A stretch of 64,000 nt of DNA from Aliiruegeria lutimaris (GTDB taxonomy: Bacteria; Pseudomonadota; Alphaproteobacteria; Rhodobacterales; Rhodobacteraceae): assembly GCF_900099935.1 (NCBI RefSeq), contig NZ_FNEK01000006.1:1-64000 (forward strand), written 5' to 3'. Positions 25,508 through 33,609 of the stretch are shown piece by piece (positions within the stretch are counted from its first letter, which is position 1; each line of letters starts with the position of its first letter). The position numbers were made by a program, and so were the translations under genes. The notes below the pieces were generated by a model. That model had not been told where the DNA came from. It saw only the letters and a list, made by a program, of their open reading frames with translations, and made no database searches.

Positions 25508-26527
25508 ATGATTTCAGCCTTTTACGCAAGAAAGCAGATCGAGCAGGCGGTCAATGTGCCCGACGTTTCGGCGCTGTACGACATCGTCTCCCTCACGCCC
25601 GAGAGCGCTGCGGACCCAACGGCCATGATCCATCCGGACGACTATCATTCCCTGATGGAAGCCATTGCCGCGAGCGAGTGGCCGGACCTGCGCTTTCACA
25701 TGCGGGTCTGTGCCGGCATGCGCTGCGACGAGTTTGGCGCCTTCGGTCTTGCGATCAAGTCCGCGCCGACCCTGCGTCACAGCCTCAAGCGCATCGGCCG
25801 CTACACCCGGCTGCACAACCAGATTTCCGAATTCGTCGCGTTGGACAGGGGAGAGGTGTTCTGTTGGACACATCGCAAGCCATGGATCGCGCGGCTGGGC
25901 AGCCACCTGTCGAACGAGGCTGCGCTTGCGACCACGTTGACGCTATGCCGCGAGGCAACGACGCCGAGCCTTACTCCGGTGCGCGTGCAGTTTGTACATC
26001 GGCGCGAGGGGTCCATCGCGGCGTTGGTCGAGCATTTCGGCATCGAGCCGGTGTTCGGGGCAGAGTTGGATGGGATGCAGTTCGCCATCGAGGAAATCGA
26101 CAAGCCGACCGCCGTCGGCGACCCCGGTATCTGGCAGTTCTTCACCGATCATCTTGAGAGCCTGCTGCAGGCGGAGGAACAGCAGCCCGATCTGCCGCTG
26201 GACACACGGGTGGTGGAAGAGATCGCCAAGCTGCTCAGCGGTGGCGTGCCGCCACTGGCAGAGGTGGCGATGACACTGGGCATGGGGGCGCGCACGTTGC
26301 AGCGTCGGCTCGCGGAGCGGGGTACCACATACCAGGCGTTGGTCGACGAGGCGCGCCGGCAACTCGCGCATCAACTGGTCGGCGGGTCGCAATACGCGCT
26401 TTCAGAGATCGCGTTCCTGACCGGATTTTCGGAACAGAGCGCCTTTATCAGCGCTTTCAAACGCTGGGAGGGGCAGACCCCGCGCGCCTTTCGGCAAGCG
26501 GGAGCCGCGGGGTCAGGTGCCGGGTGA
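25508..26527 (+). CDS. AraC-family transcriptional regulator
   Basis: 339 residues. The N-terminal about 200 residues fit the OruR/ArgR-type arabinose-binding-like sensor found in many AraC regulators. The C-terminal pair of helix-turn-helix motifs is clear: PPLAEVAMTLGMGARTLQRR, then YALSEIAFLTGFSEQSAFIS and FKRWEGQTPRAFRQ, the conserved second HTH and tail. I chose ATG 25508 over an in-frame start 51 bases upstream whose extra residues are atypical. Tandem 19-bp repeats lie about 90-130 bases upstream. It probably activates the divergent isochorismatase-family gene. Its end overlaps the convergent PNPOx gene by 15 bases. Confidence 0.9.
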   Translation: MISAFYARKQIEQAVNVPDVSALYDIVSLTPESAADPTAMIHPDDYHSLMEAIAASEWPDLRFHMRVCAGMRCDEFGAFGLAIKSAPTLRHSLKRIGRYTRLHNQISEFVALDRGEVFCWTHRKPWIARLGSHLSNEAALATTLTLCREATTPSLTPVRVQFVHRREGSIAALVEHFGIEPVFGAELDGMQFAIEEIDKPTAVGDPGIWQFFTDHLESLLQAEEQQPDLPLDTRVVEEIAKLLSGGVPPLAEVAMTLGMGARTLQRRLAERGTTYQALVDEARRQLAHQLVGGSQYALSEIAFLTGFSEQSAFISAFKRWEGQTPRAFRQAGAAGSGAG

Positions 26528-27133
26528 CGAGGGGCCGCGTCGCGCAAGCTCGGCTTCCAGCATCGCGATGCGGCTGTCCCGCTCGGCCAGCAATGCCGCC
26601 GCCCGAGCCACGTCGATCCGCTGCGGGATATGTTGCGGGCAGTTGACGTCCCAGGCGGCGATGTCGAAGAGAATGGCCCGCTCGGCCCGTCCGGAGCCAC
26701 CCTCGGGACGCAGCCGGTCTAGCAGTGAGGGATCTTCTTCCACCACGCGGGCAGACCCCCAGAGCCTCACGCGCCGGGCATGTTCATAGTCGATCAGGAA
26801 CAGGTAGGCGCGCGGGTTCTCCGAGAGGTTGCCCAGCGTGATATATTGCTTGTTGCCCGCGAGATCGGCGAAGCCGAGTTGCCGGTCTCCCAGCACCTTG
26901 AGAAAGCCCGCCGGGCCACCGCGATGCTGGATATAAGGCTGGCCAGCGGCGCTCGCAGTGCCGAAGAAAACGCTGCTCTGCGCGCCGATGAACGCGGCAA
27001 GCTCGGGCGTGATCCGGTCGGACCACGGGCGCTTCGTCTCCACATTCGCATAAAGCGCGCGCGACCCTTTTGCCGCCTGTACTGCCTTGACCGCGGCAGA
27101 AAAGGCGACGTCGCTGGGGGGAGGGGTGACCAT
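26513..27133 (-). CDS. Pyridoxamine 5'-phosphate oxidase-family flavoprotein
   Basis: 206 residues with the split-barrel FMN-binding fold of the PNPOx-like superfamily: PELAAFIGAQSSVFFGTASA near the N-terminus, PYIQHRGGPAGFLKVLGDRQ, and DYEHARRVRLWGSARVVEED. These match proteins usually annotated as pyridoxamine 5'-phosphate oxidase family rather than the true PdxH, which has a longer C-terminal substrate part. Likely an FMN- or F420-type redox or stress enzyme. The next gene upstream (DUF1348) ends two bases before its start, so the two form an operon. Confidence 0.85.
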   Translation of the reverse strand: MVTPPPSDVAFSAAVKAVQAAKGSRALYANVETKRPWSDRITPELAAFIGAQSSVFFGTASAAGQPYIQHRGGPAGFLKVLGDRQLGFADLAGNKQYITLGNLSENPRAYLFLIDYEHARRVRLWGSARVVEEDPSLLDRLRPEGGSGRAERAILFDIAAWDVNCPQHIPQRIDVARAAALLAERDSRIAMLEAELARRGPSSPGT

Positions 27134-27135
27134 TT

Positions 27136-27600
27136 TCAGAGCCCCAGATCACTGAGCGAGGGGTGCTCGCGCGGACGGCGGCCAAGAGGCCAGTGAAACA
27201 GCCGGTCGGCCGCATCTATCGCGAGGTCGTTGATACTGGCATGGCGTTCGGCCATCAGCCCTGCCGCATCGAACCGCCAGTTCTCGTTACCATGAGAGCG
27301 GATCCACTGACCGGCCGGCCCGCGCCACTCATAGGCAAAGCGCACGGCGATGCGGTTGCTGTGAAAGGCCCATAGTTCCTTGATAAGGCGGTATTCCTGC
27401 TCCTTCTGCCATTTCTCGGCGAGGAAGGCGACGATCTGCTCTCGCCCGCTCAGGAAGGTGCTGCGGTTGCGCCATCGGCTGTCGGGCGTGTAGGCGCGCG
27501 ATACGGCGTCCGGATCGCGGCTGTTCCAGGCGTCCTCTGCCAGGCGCACCTTCCGGGCTGCGGTCAGTGCGGTGAAAGGGGGAAGCGGGGGGCGGCTCAT
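27136..27600 (-). CDS. DUF1348 / NTF2-like protein
   Basis: 154 residues matching DUF1348: [60 protein letters not shown] and the end [20 protein letters not shown]. The fold is NTF2-like (cone-shaped alpha+beta). The biochemical role of the family is not established. Located two bases before the PNPOx-family gene, so co-expressed with it. Confidence 0.92.
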   Translation of the reverse strand: MSRPPLPPFTALTAARKVRLAEDAWNSRDPDAVSRAYTPDSRWRNRSTFLSGREQIVAFLAEKWQKEQEYRLIKELWAFHSNRIAVRFAYEWRGPAGQWIRSHGNENWRFDAAGLMAERHASINDLAIDAADRLFHWPLGRRPREHPSLSDLGL

Positions 27601-27671
27601 CGTCTGCTACTGTTGGCAATGGCGGCTTGGAAGTGGCGGCGGGCGTTCCGGCCCGCCGCGCGGGGGGCGGC

Positions 27672-27899
27672 TCAGGCCGCGACGCCTTCGGCGACGGGGA
27701 AATCGATGTCGGTTCTGGCCACCTCGTTGAGGTAGTTGGTCCAGATGTTCAGCGCGACGTGCTGGATAATCTCGATCACCTGGGCATCGTCATAACCGGC
27801 CTCGTGCACGGCATTCAGATCGCCATTGCTGACATGGCCGCGCGTCTCGGTGACCTTCACGGCGAACCGCACGGCGGCGTCGGCCTTGGCATCGGTCGA
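27672..27899 (-). pseudogene. Carboxymuconolactone decarboxylase/AhpD-like, C-terminal fragment
   Basis: 75 codons (DAAVRFAVKVTETRGHVSNG, DLNAVHEAGYDDAQVIEIIQ, HVALNIWTNYLNEVARTDID) match the C-terminal half of an AhpD/CMD-like protein. The N-terminal half with the CxxC redox motif is absent: the match stops at 27899, and eleven bases later the end of a LysR gene begins on the other strand. The gene is therefore dead by deletion of its 5' half. Confidence 0.8.
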
Positions 27900-27910
27900 G
27901 CCGCCCCGGC

Positions 27911-28057
27911 GACGAGCCGGAACCGTGGCCGGTGAGAATCCTCTACCGCGGCGGACTCGTTGCCCAGAAAGTCCGCGCCTTCGTCGACTTTGCCGCGCCG
28001 CGCCTGGAAGCGGCGCTGACCGGCACGCCGCGCCCGCCCGTGTCCGTGAGCGCTTGA
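27911..28057 (+). pseudogene. LysR-family regulator, C-terminal fragment
   Basis: 48 codons to a TGA at 28055-28057, reading DEPEPWPVRILYRGGLVAQK then VRAFVDFAAPRLEAAL. This is the very end of a LysR effector domain (PxxILYPGGRxxxxKVRAFVDFLAPRL). The helix-turn-helix and most of the sensor are missing. The arrangement (two 3' ends meeting tail-out) shows that a LysR gene and its divergent AhpD-like target lost both 5' halves in one deletion. Confidence 0.78.
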
Positions 28058-28150
28058 AACGGTGCCGTAACGGGAAAAGGGAACGGTGGTTCAGCCGGAG
28101 GGTTCCGGAGCGGGAGCCCCCGGCCAGGATTCTCCCCAAAAGAGGGGGTA

Positions 28151-29611
28151 TCAGCCGCCAAACGGCCCGATTTGCCTGCCTTCCCCCGAAATCGTCTGCA
28201 CGCCCGGCAAGCGCACGAGGTTCTGGTTCCGGTTGGCAACCAGCGGAACCAGTCCTGCGTCCTTGACCCGCTCCACCACGCGCTCCGGCAAGAGCACTTC
28301 GGCGCAGGGCATCAGCCGCGTCCCTTCGATCGCCTCGTAGTAGACCAGCGGCAGGTCGCCGAAGTCTAGATTGCCGGCCAGCCATGCCTCCCAGCCCTCC
28401 TGCCGGTAGGCCTGCGCGATCAACACCGCGCCGAGCACCGAAGCTGCGCCCCACAGTAACGCCTCCGGCTCTTCTCCGGGCCGCTCCAACTCCTCGAAGG
28501 TGAAACCATCGACCGGGTCGAACTTCTTTCCATAGGGCGATCGCAACAGGAAACCCGGCCCGAAACCGCAGATCCGGCCGCCAACCCCGCTTTCGCACAA
28601 GGCCGTCCACCCGACGGAAGGGGCAATCTCCTGCCCGGTCGCATCCGCCAGCGCCGCCCAGCTCTCCGCGCCCAAGGCTTCCGGGCCGACCGGGGCCAGC
28701 ACGACGCCCCCCGTCCGCCCGGCAATCGCGCCGAGCGTCCCGAGCAGCCGCATATCTTCCATCTCGCCGCGAAACGGAATGTCGCTCACGATCAGCGAGA
28801 AGGGCGCCCCTTCGCGCTCGACGACCAGCCGCCGGTCCAGCTCCGACCCCTCAAGCGCCCCGTCGCCCAGCGATGCCTGCAACTCCTCCCGGGTCACGTT
28901 CCACAGGTGGAGTGAAAGCTCTTCATCCGTCTCGACCTGCGAGACGAGGAAATCGAGTCCGCGCCACGCCGCCTCCAGCGCCTGGAATCCCGGATCATGC
29001 AGGATGCCTCGCATCTGGGCTGCCAAAGCCGCGTCCACCGCCGCCACGTATTGCTCCGCCCGCGGGTCCTCCGCCGCCACGATATGTGCGGCCACTGCGT
29101 CCCGGATCAACCCTGTCAGGAAACCCTTCTGCGGCGTCGCAGGCGCGGCCGCGGCCTCTGCGGGTTTGCCCAACAGGCGCGCAAAGGTGTCATTGTCGCT
29201 CTCCGGTGCCGCCTCGGCCTCGCCGGCTTCCGGTACGTCCTGCAGCAGGGCCCGAACCTCTGCCGCCGCCGCCTCGAAACTCCCCGACATTCGCAGCCGC
29301 CGCCGCAAGTCCTTCAACTTCTGGAACGCCGGCAGGATCCGCGCGATCTCGTCAGGGCGGAAATCCTCAACCTCCCGCGGTGCGATCTCCTCTTCGCCCA
29401 GCGAAAAAACCGGCCGCTCGCGCTCGAACAGATCCTCGAAACTATCGATATCCAGCGGCAGGATCGGGCGCGTCTCCACGGGCACATCCTGCGAGCGCGT
29501 CCCCGGACCCAGATCCATCATCACGAGAATGCGCAGGGGCTGCCCCTCCACCCGTCGCGCCGACGGGTCCACCTTGCCGAAATCCATCGAGAAATGAAGC
29601 GGATTGGACAT
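28151..29611 (-). CDS. Orphan type VI secretion sheath protein, TssB-TssC-like fusion
   Basis: 486 residues. The first about 110 look like TssB/VipA: LRILVMMDLGPG, then DIDSFEDLFERERPVFSL and VEDFRPDEIARILPAFQKLK, matching the 'dnFdevl' and 'DFxPdxla' segments. After an Ala/Pro-rich linker, residues about 165-486 resemble TssC/VipB, notably MRGILHDPGFQALEAAWRGL. In standard systems these are two proteins that interlock to form the contractile sheath. No other T6SS component is present nearby. Start ATG 29611 has a GGGAGG about nine bases upstream. Could work with a T6SS elsewhere or in a different contractile particle. Confidence 0.78.
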   Translation of the reverse strand: MSNPLHFSMDFGKVDPSARRVEGQPLRILVMMDLGPGTRSQDVPVETRPILPLDIDSFEDLFERERPVFSLGEEEIAPREVEDFRPDEIARILPAFQKLKDLRRRLRMSGSFEAAAAEVRALLQDVPEAGEAEAAPESDNDTFARLLGKPAEAAAAPATPQKGFLTGLIRDAVAAHIVAAEDPRAEQYVAAVDAALAAQMRGILHDPGFQALEAAWRGLDFLVSQVETDEELSLHLWNVTREELQASLGDGALEGSELDRRLVVEREGAPFSLIVSDIPFRGEMEDMRLLGTLGAIAGRTGGVVLAPVGPEALGAESWAALADATGQEIAPSVGWTALCESGVGGRICGFGPGFLLRSPYGKKFDPVDGFTFEELERPGEEPEALLWGAASVLGAVLIAQAYRQEGWEAWLAGNLDFGDLPLVYYEAIEGTRLMPCAEVLLPERVVERVKDAGLVPLVANRNQNLVRLPGVQTISGEGRQIGPFGG

Positions 29612-29985
29612 CGTGAACCTCCCTGACCAATGATCTTCCCCGATGGTACAGCCCGCGCCCAATGGATCCAGAAAATTCGTTCATCCGGGTTGCGCCCGGG
29701 CATGCCGCCGGCAGCGCTGGACCTTGCTGCCAAGCGCCAATCCCGCTGAAGGCCGTCGTATCGTCTCTGCTTTCGGTCGGAATGGCCCGCTTGACGGCAT
29801 TGGGAGATGGTAGCCGCGGGGGCTGCCAAGGCGCTCTTCCAATTTGCCCAGTCGTCACAGGCGCCGGCCTTGCCCGGATTTCATCCGCGGCATTTTCGTT
29901 TGGAGCCTGATTGCGGTTCGATCCAGATTGTATCTGGCCTTCGACAGACTTATCCCCCGGGCCCAAACGCCTATGGAGCAAGGAC
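29612..29985. other. Divergent intergenic region
   Basis: 374 bases between the minus-strand sheath gene and the plus-strand hydratase gene. It must hold both promoters. I see no repeat or hairpin strong enough to report and no convincing small gene. Confidence 0.5.
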
Positions 29986-30705
29986 ATGACGAAGGTTGAC
30001 ACCATTTCGACGGCACTGATTGCGGCCCACCAGAGCGGCCAGCGTGCGGATGCCGGCAAACTTCCGGTTCCGGACTATGACGAGGCGCTGGAAGTCCAGC
30101 GGCGTGTCCAGGCAGAGCTCGGCGCTGTCAGCGGTTTCAAGGTGATCGAACGCCCCGATGCGCGCCCGTTCCTTGGGCCCATTTCCGCCGCGTCGACCGT
30201 GCCTTCCGGCGGGAACGTGTCGGTGAAAGACCAGATCGGGATCGAGTTGGAGATCGGGTTCGAGCTGATCGCCGAGCCCTCCGATGACATGACGAGCGAC
30301 CCGAAGGCGTTTTTCCGTCCGCGTCTGGTGATCGAACTGGTCGACACGCGGCTGGATGGCGCTGACGAGCTGGCGATGTTGAAACTGGCCGATATGCAAC
30401 TCAATGCGGGCCTCGTTGTCGGTCCGGAAATGGCCGACTGGGATGGTCGGGATTTCGGCGCGACCACCGCGTTCCTGTGCTGTGGCGACCAGCAGGTCCT
30501 TGACGGCGAGACCACCGTTCCGGGCGGGTCGGCACTGTCCAACCTCGCGCTGTTCTGCACCAATATCGGCGCGCATCTCGGCGGCCTTCAAAAGGGGCAG
30601 ATCGTGATCACAGGCTCGCTGACGGGCTGCGAATTCTTCCCCGGTGGCATCGACGTTACCGGCCGGGTCGAAGGATTTGGCGAAATCTCCGTGCACCTTG
30701 TGTGA
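29986..30705 (+). CDS. 2-keto-4-pentenoate hydratase-like (FAH/MhpD family)
   Basis: 239 residues of the fumarylacetoacetase/2-hydroxypentadienoate hydratase superfamily. Metal ligands are suggested by the GIELEIGFEL motif (two Glu) and RLVIELVDTRL; the end matches MhpD (GFGEISVHLV for the usual FxxLGxVxxxF). These enzymes add water to 2-keto-4-pentenoate in aromatic meta-cleavage or act on related dienoates. There is no other meta-cleavage gene in view, so the substrate is open. ATG 29986 follows AAGGAC; an upstream frame to 29911 is not needed. Confidence 0.82.
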   Translation: MTKVDTISTALIAAHQSGQRADAGKLPVPDYDEALEVQRRVQAELGAVSGFKVIERPDARPFLGPISAASTVPSGGNVSVKDQIGIELEIGFELIAEPSDDMTSDPKAFFRPRLVIELVDTRLDGADELAMLKLADMQLNAGLVVGPEMADWDGRDFGATTAFLCCGDQQVLDGETTVPGGSALSNLALFCTNIGAHLGGLQKGQIVITGSLTGCEFFPGGIDVTGRVEGFGEISVHLV

Positions 30706-30794
30706 CGGGGGGCCGGGCGCGGTCACGCGCCCGGACGGCTCCGAACTTCCCTGAAGGAGCCAAAAAATCGGACGCAGCCTCGATGGGTTCCGTT

Positions 30795-31763
30795 TCAACG
30801 CTCCTGCGGGGCTGTGTCCAGCAAGGCCAGCGCGGTCTGCTCGTCGGTCACCAGATTGTTGACATAGCCACCGCGCAGCGAGGCCCGGATGATCGTCAGC
30901 TTGTTTATCCCATCCGAGGCGAGAACCGAGACCGGCTTGTTGCGAAGAGCCGCCGGGTTGAGCGCCACCGCTGTCCGGTTGAGCGGGTGATCGACGATTT
31001 CGCCCTGCGCATCGAGGAAACAGCCGAGAATGTCGCCCACCGCGCCAAGCTCCAGCAACGCCTCGCGCGCCTCCTTCGCCCGCCGCAACTGCATGACCGA
31101 GGATAGGGGGGAAAGATCTCCGGCCGAGATCAGGGCCACCTCGACCCCTTCGGCCATGTGCATGGTGGCCGCGAGTTCCTCGTCGGTCAGCAGGGCCTGT
31201 CGGGTCCGCTGGGAATGGCAATAGAGCGGCGCGGTCAGGTAGTGGCATTCCATGCCGAGCGCGTTGGCGATGGCGGTGGCGACCTCGATCGTGTTGGATC
31301 CGGTGGCGCGCGGCGCCGCCCCCATCAGGCCGACGACATGGGTGAGGTCGTCATGCGGGCTGAAGATGCACCGCGCGACATGGCTCAGCGTTTGTCCCCA
31401 GCCCACGCCGATGCCCTTGTGGTGTTCGAGATGCCGCTCCACCATGCGTCCGGCCGCTTCGCCGATCACACGCTGCATTTGGTGAGCGTCATCCAGCGTC
31501 GGCAGAACGCTTGCGTCGCGCAGCCTGAAGCGCTCTCTGAGGGCGTCCTCCAGAGCCACGCAATCCACCAGCGGCAGGCGCAGGTCCACGACCACGGAGC
31601 CTTCGGCGCGCACCTGTCCGATGATGCGGTTGACCCGCAGCCGGGTAACGCCAAGCCGGTCGGCGACCTGTTGTTGGGTCTGTCCGCCCACGAAATAGAA
31701 CCAGGCTATGCGGGCCCTGAGCAACTGGCCTTCGAGATCCGGTTCAAAGGACGAGGCGCTCAT
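30795..31763 (-). CDS. SorC/DeoR-type sugar-binding transcriptional regulator
   Basis: 322 residues. N-terminal HTH FVGGQTQQQVADRLGVTRLR with VNRII recognition helix, then a C-terminal SorC sugar-phosphate-binding domain (GIGVGWGQTLSHVAR, VVGLMGAAPR, TAPLYCH, DILGCFLDAQG, the last matching a characteristic SorC block). The ATG overlaps the stop of the upstream SIS-domain isomerase gene as ATGA, so both come from one message. It is divergent from an ABC importer operon and probably represses it until a phosphorylated sugar appears. Confidence 0.9.
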   Translation of the reverse strand: MSASSFEPDLEGQLLRARIAWFYFVGGQTQQQVADRLGVTRLRVNRIIGQVRAEGSVVVDLRLPLVDCVALEDALRERFRLRDASVLPTLDDAHQMQRVIGEAAGRMVERHLEHHKGIGVGWGQTLSHVARCIFSPHDDLTHVVGLMGAAPRATGSNTIEVATAIANALGMECHYLTAPLYCHSQRTRQALLTDEELAATMHMAEGVEVALISAGDLSPLSSVMQLRRAKEAREALLELGAVGDILGCFLDAQGEIVDHPLNRTAVALNPAALRNKPVSVLASDGINKLTIIRASLRGGYVNNLVTDEQTALALLDTAPQER

Positions 31764-32323
31764 TCCAGGTTCGTGTGGTTTTGGCGCATGGCGTCGGAGT
31801 CGATCGCGAGGCGATCCCGAAGTTTCAGGATCATGCATTCGAACAGCACATATTGCGACCCTTCATAGAGAGACCCCATTGGCAGCACTGACAGCGTGTC
31901 ACCGGCCTGCTCGGGCCGGTCATCGGACATTGTCTTTGCCGGGATCGTGAGTACATGATCGGCGGCCTTCGGGCATTGGCCTTCGGGCTGTGCGGTGATG
32001 CAGAGCGTCCGGGCGCCAGCAGAGGCGGCCGTTTTCATCAGTGCGGCGACGGTGGAGAAATGCCCCGGTCCGGCGGAGACGATCAGCAGGTCGCCCGCGC
32101 CCAGGGGCGGTGTCGTCATGTCGCCCACGACGGAAGCCTTCAGGCCGAGGTGGAAGAGCCGCATGGCAAGGCCCTTGATCTGCAATCCCTCCCGGCCAAC
32201 GCCGTAGAGCGCAATGCGTCCGGCGCCGGCGATAACCTCTACCGCGGCGTCGACCGAGGCATCGTCCAGGCGGGCGAAAACCGTACCCAGTTCGCCCAGG
32301 GCCTGATGGTAAATGCTCATCAT
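31760..32323 (-). CDS. SIS-domain sugar isomerase (6-phospho-3-hexuloisomerase-like)
   Basis: 187 residues, one SIS domain: RIALYGVGREGLQIKGLAMR (phosphosugar loop), VVGDMTTPPLGAGDLLIVSA, then MGSLYEGSQYVLFECMILKL, which resembles the C-terminal catalytic Glu-containing helix of HxlB. A hexulose-phosphate synthase gene, the usual HxlB partner, is not present. Given the transport and epimerase genes beside it, the substrate is more likely a tetrose or pentose phosphate, by inference. First gene of a two-gene operon with the SorC regulator. Confidence 0.8.
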   Translation of the reverse strand: MMSIYHQALGELGTVFARLDDASVDAAVEVIAGAGRIALYGVGREGLQIKGLAMRLFHLGLKASVVGDMTTPPLGAGDLLIVSAGPGHFSTVAALMKTAASAGARTLCITAQPEGQCPKAADHVLTIPAKTMSDDRPEQAGDTLSVLPMGSLYEGSQYVLFECMILKLRDRLAIDSDAMRQNHTNLE

Positions 32324-32428
32324 TGCTCCTCCTTAAAGCGCACATCCTCACCCTTGGCGAAATCCACCTTTTTCCAAGGCGCGCCAGGCAAATGAGTCCT
32401 TATGTAAAAGGAACATCAAGGATACGAT

Positions 32429-32461
32429 AAACACTTGTAAATCTGAAAAACAATTGTAATT
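32429..32461. promoter_or_regulatory. Direct-repeat operator candidates between SIS/SorC and ABC operons
   Basis: AAACACTTGTAAAT (32429-32442) and AAACAATTGTAATT (32448-32461) recur at a 19-base spacing in an A/T-rich gap between the divergent operons. Each contains an ACAxTTGT-like core, the kind of half-palindrome SorC proteins bind. Position suits control of both directions by the adjacent SorC regulator. Confidence 0.45.
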
Positions 32462-32542
32462 GTCCGGTCGGAGGCGTGAATCGGGAAGGCCGGAGGAGGC
32501 TTTATGTCCCGGTTGAGAGCTACGCCCGCCATGGAGGAAATC

Positions 32543-33490
32543 ATGAAAACTCTGACACTTGCGCTGGCAACTGTTGCAACCCTCGCCCTGCCCGGGCATG
32601 CCGTGGCCGCAGATGGACCCGGCATGACGAAGAAGGACAGCTATCGCTTCGTCATCATCCCAAAGGTGGTCCATCCCTGGTTCGACCTGGTCAATGATGG
32701 CGCTCAGGAGGCCGGCGCCGTGATCGAGGCCCAGACCGGCTCCAAGGTGGAGATCGTCTACAGTGCACCGCAGCAGGCCGACGTCGTGCAGCAGAACCAG
32801 ATCATCGAAAGCTCGATCGCGACCCGGCCCGACGGCATCGCAATTGACCTTCTGGACGCCAGCGGCAACCGCGCCTCGCTCGAGGAAGCTATGGAGCAGG
32901 GCATCCCGGTGACCGTTTTCGATTCGGTCCCCCCCGAAGGCATGAACCTGACCTCTATCGGAAACGATTTTTGCGAGCAGGCAGAGATCGCCTCGGAACG
33001 TCTCGTCGAACTGTTGGGTGGCGAAGGTGAAGTCGCGATCATGATGGGCGTTCCGACCGCCCCAAACCACGCGATCCGAGCCGAATGCCACGAGAAAGTG
33101 TTCGCGAAATATGACGGCATCAAGCTCGTCGCCACCGGCATCGACAATGACAGCATCAAGACGGCCCAGAAACAGGCCGCCGCGATCATGCAGGCCAACC
33201 CGGGCCTGAAGGGTTGGGTCGCCTGTGACGCCGCCGGCCCGATCGGCATCGGCCAGGCAATCCAGGAAGCCGGCAAGGTCGGCGAAGTGCTGATGGTCGG
33301 CCTCGACAACCTTCCCGAGATGCCGCAGCTGATCCGGGACGGTGTGGCGGACAGTTCCTCCTCCACCAAGCCGCAGATGCAGGGTTACTGGTCGGTCATG
33401 GCCATGTGGCAGCAGGCAACGGGCATAGAGACCCCGAAATACATCGACACCGGCATCGCCATCCTGACAACCGACAACGTCGGCGAATAA
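32543..33490 (+). CDS. Sugar ABC transporter substrate-binding protein
   Basis: 315 residues with a 22-23 residue Sec signal (MKTLTLALATVATLALPGHA, then VAA). The mature chain resembles RbsB/TorT-type binding proteins: FVIIPKVVHPWFDLVNDGAQ at the start, GWVACDAAGPIGIGQAI and VLMVGLDNLPEMPQLI in the second lobe. ATG 32543 is preceded by TGGAGGAAATC, a good ribosome site; in-frame upstream ATGs lack one. Followed after 119 bases, which contain a hairpin, by the ATPase gene. The importer differs from the one at 2.7-5.5 kb in ATPase type and gene order. Confidence 0.9.
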   Translation: MKTLTLALATVATLALPGHAVAADGPGMTKKDSYRFVIIPKVVHPWFDLVNDGAQEAGAVIEAQTGSKVEIVYSAPQQADVVQQNQIIESSIATRPDGIAIDLLDASGNRASLEEAMEQGIPVTVFDSVPPEGMNLTSIGNDFCEQAEIASERLVELLGGEGEVAIMMGVPTAPNHAIRAECHEKVFAKYDGIKLVATGIDNDSIKTAQKQAAAIMQANPGLKGWVACDAAGPIGIGQAIQEAGKVGEVLMVGLDNLPEMPQLIRDGVADSSSSTKPQMQGYWSVMAMWQQATGIETPKYIDTGIAILTTDNVGE

Positions 33491-33507
33491 ACCATCTCAT
33501 CCTTCGT

Positions 33508-33527
33508 CCGGCCGTTCACGCGGCCGG
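33508..33527 (+). other. Stem-loop after binding-protein gene
   Basis: CCGGCCG (33508-33514) pairs with CGGCCGG (33521-33527) around a six-base loop, 18 bases past the binding-protein stop. No T-run. As in the first importer, a stable hairpin sits directly after the binding-protein gene and would raise its message stability relative to the downstream genes. Confidence 0.5.
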
Positions 33528-33609
33528 GCGCCTTCGCGGGCAATGTTCGGGCGACCGGACAATGCCGAGGCAAACCGGCTCGACCGGCAGACGTTTTCCG
33601 GGATGGATC

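Noticed and set aside
28081-28150. Possible continuation of the LysR or AhpD remnant past 28057
   Set aside because: The sequence between 28058 and the sheath gene end has no match to either family; it is ordinary spacer.
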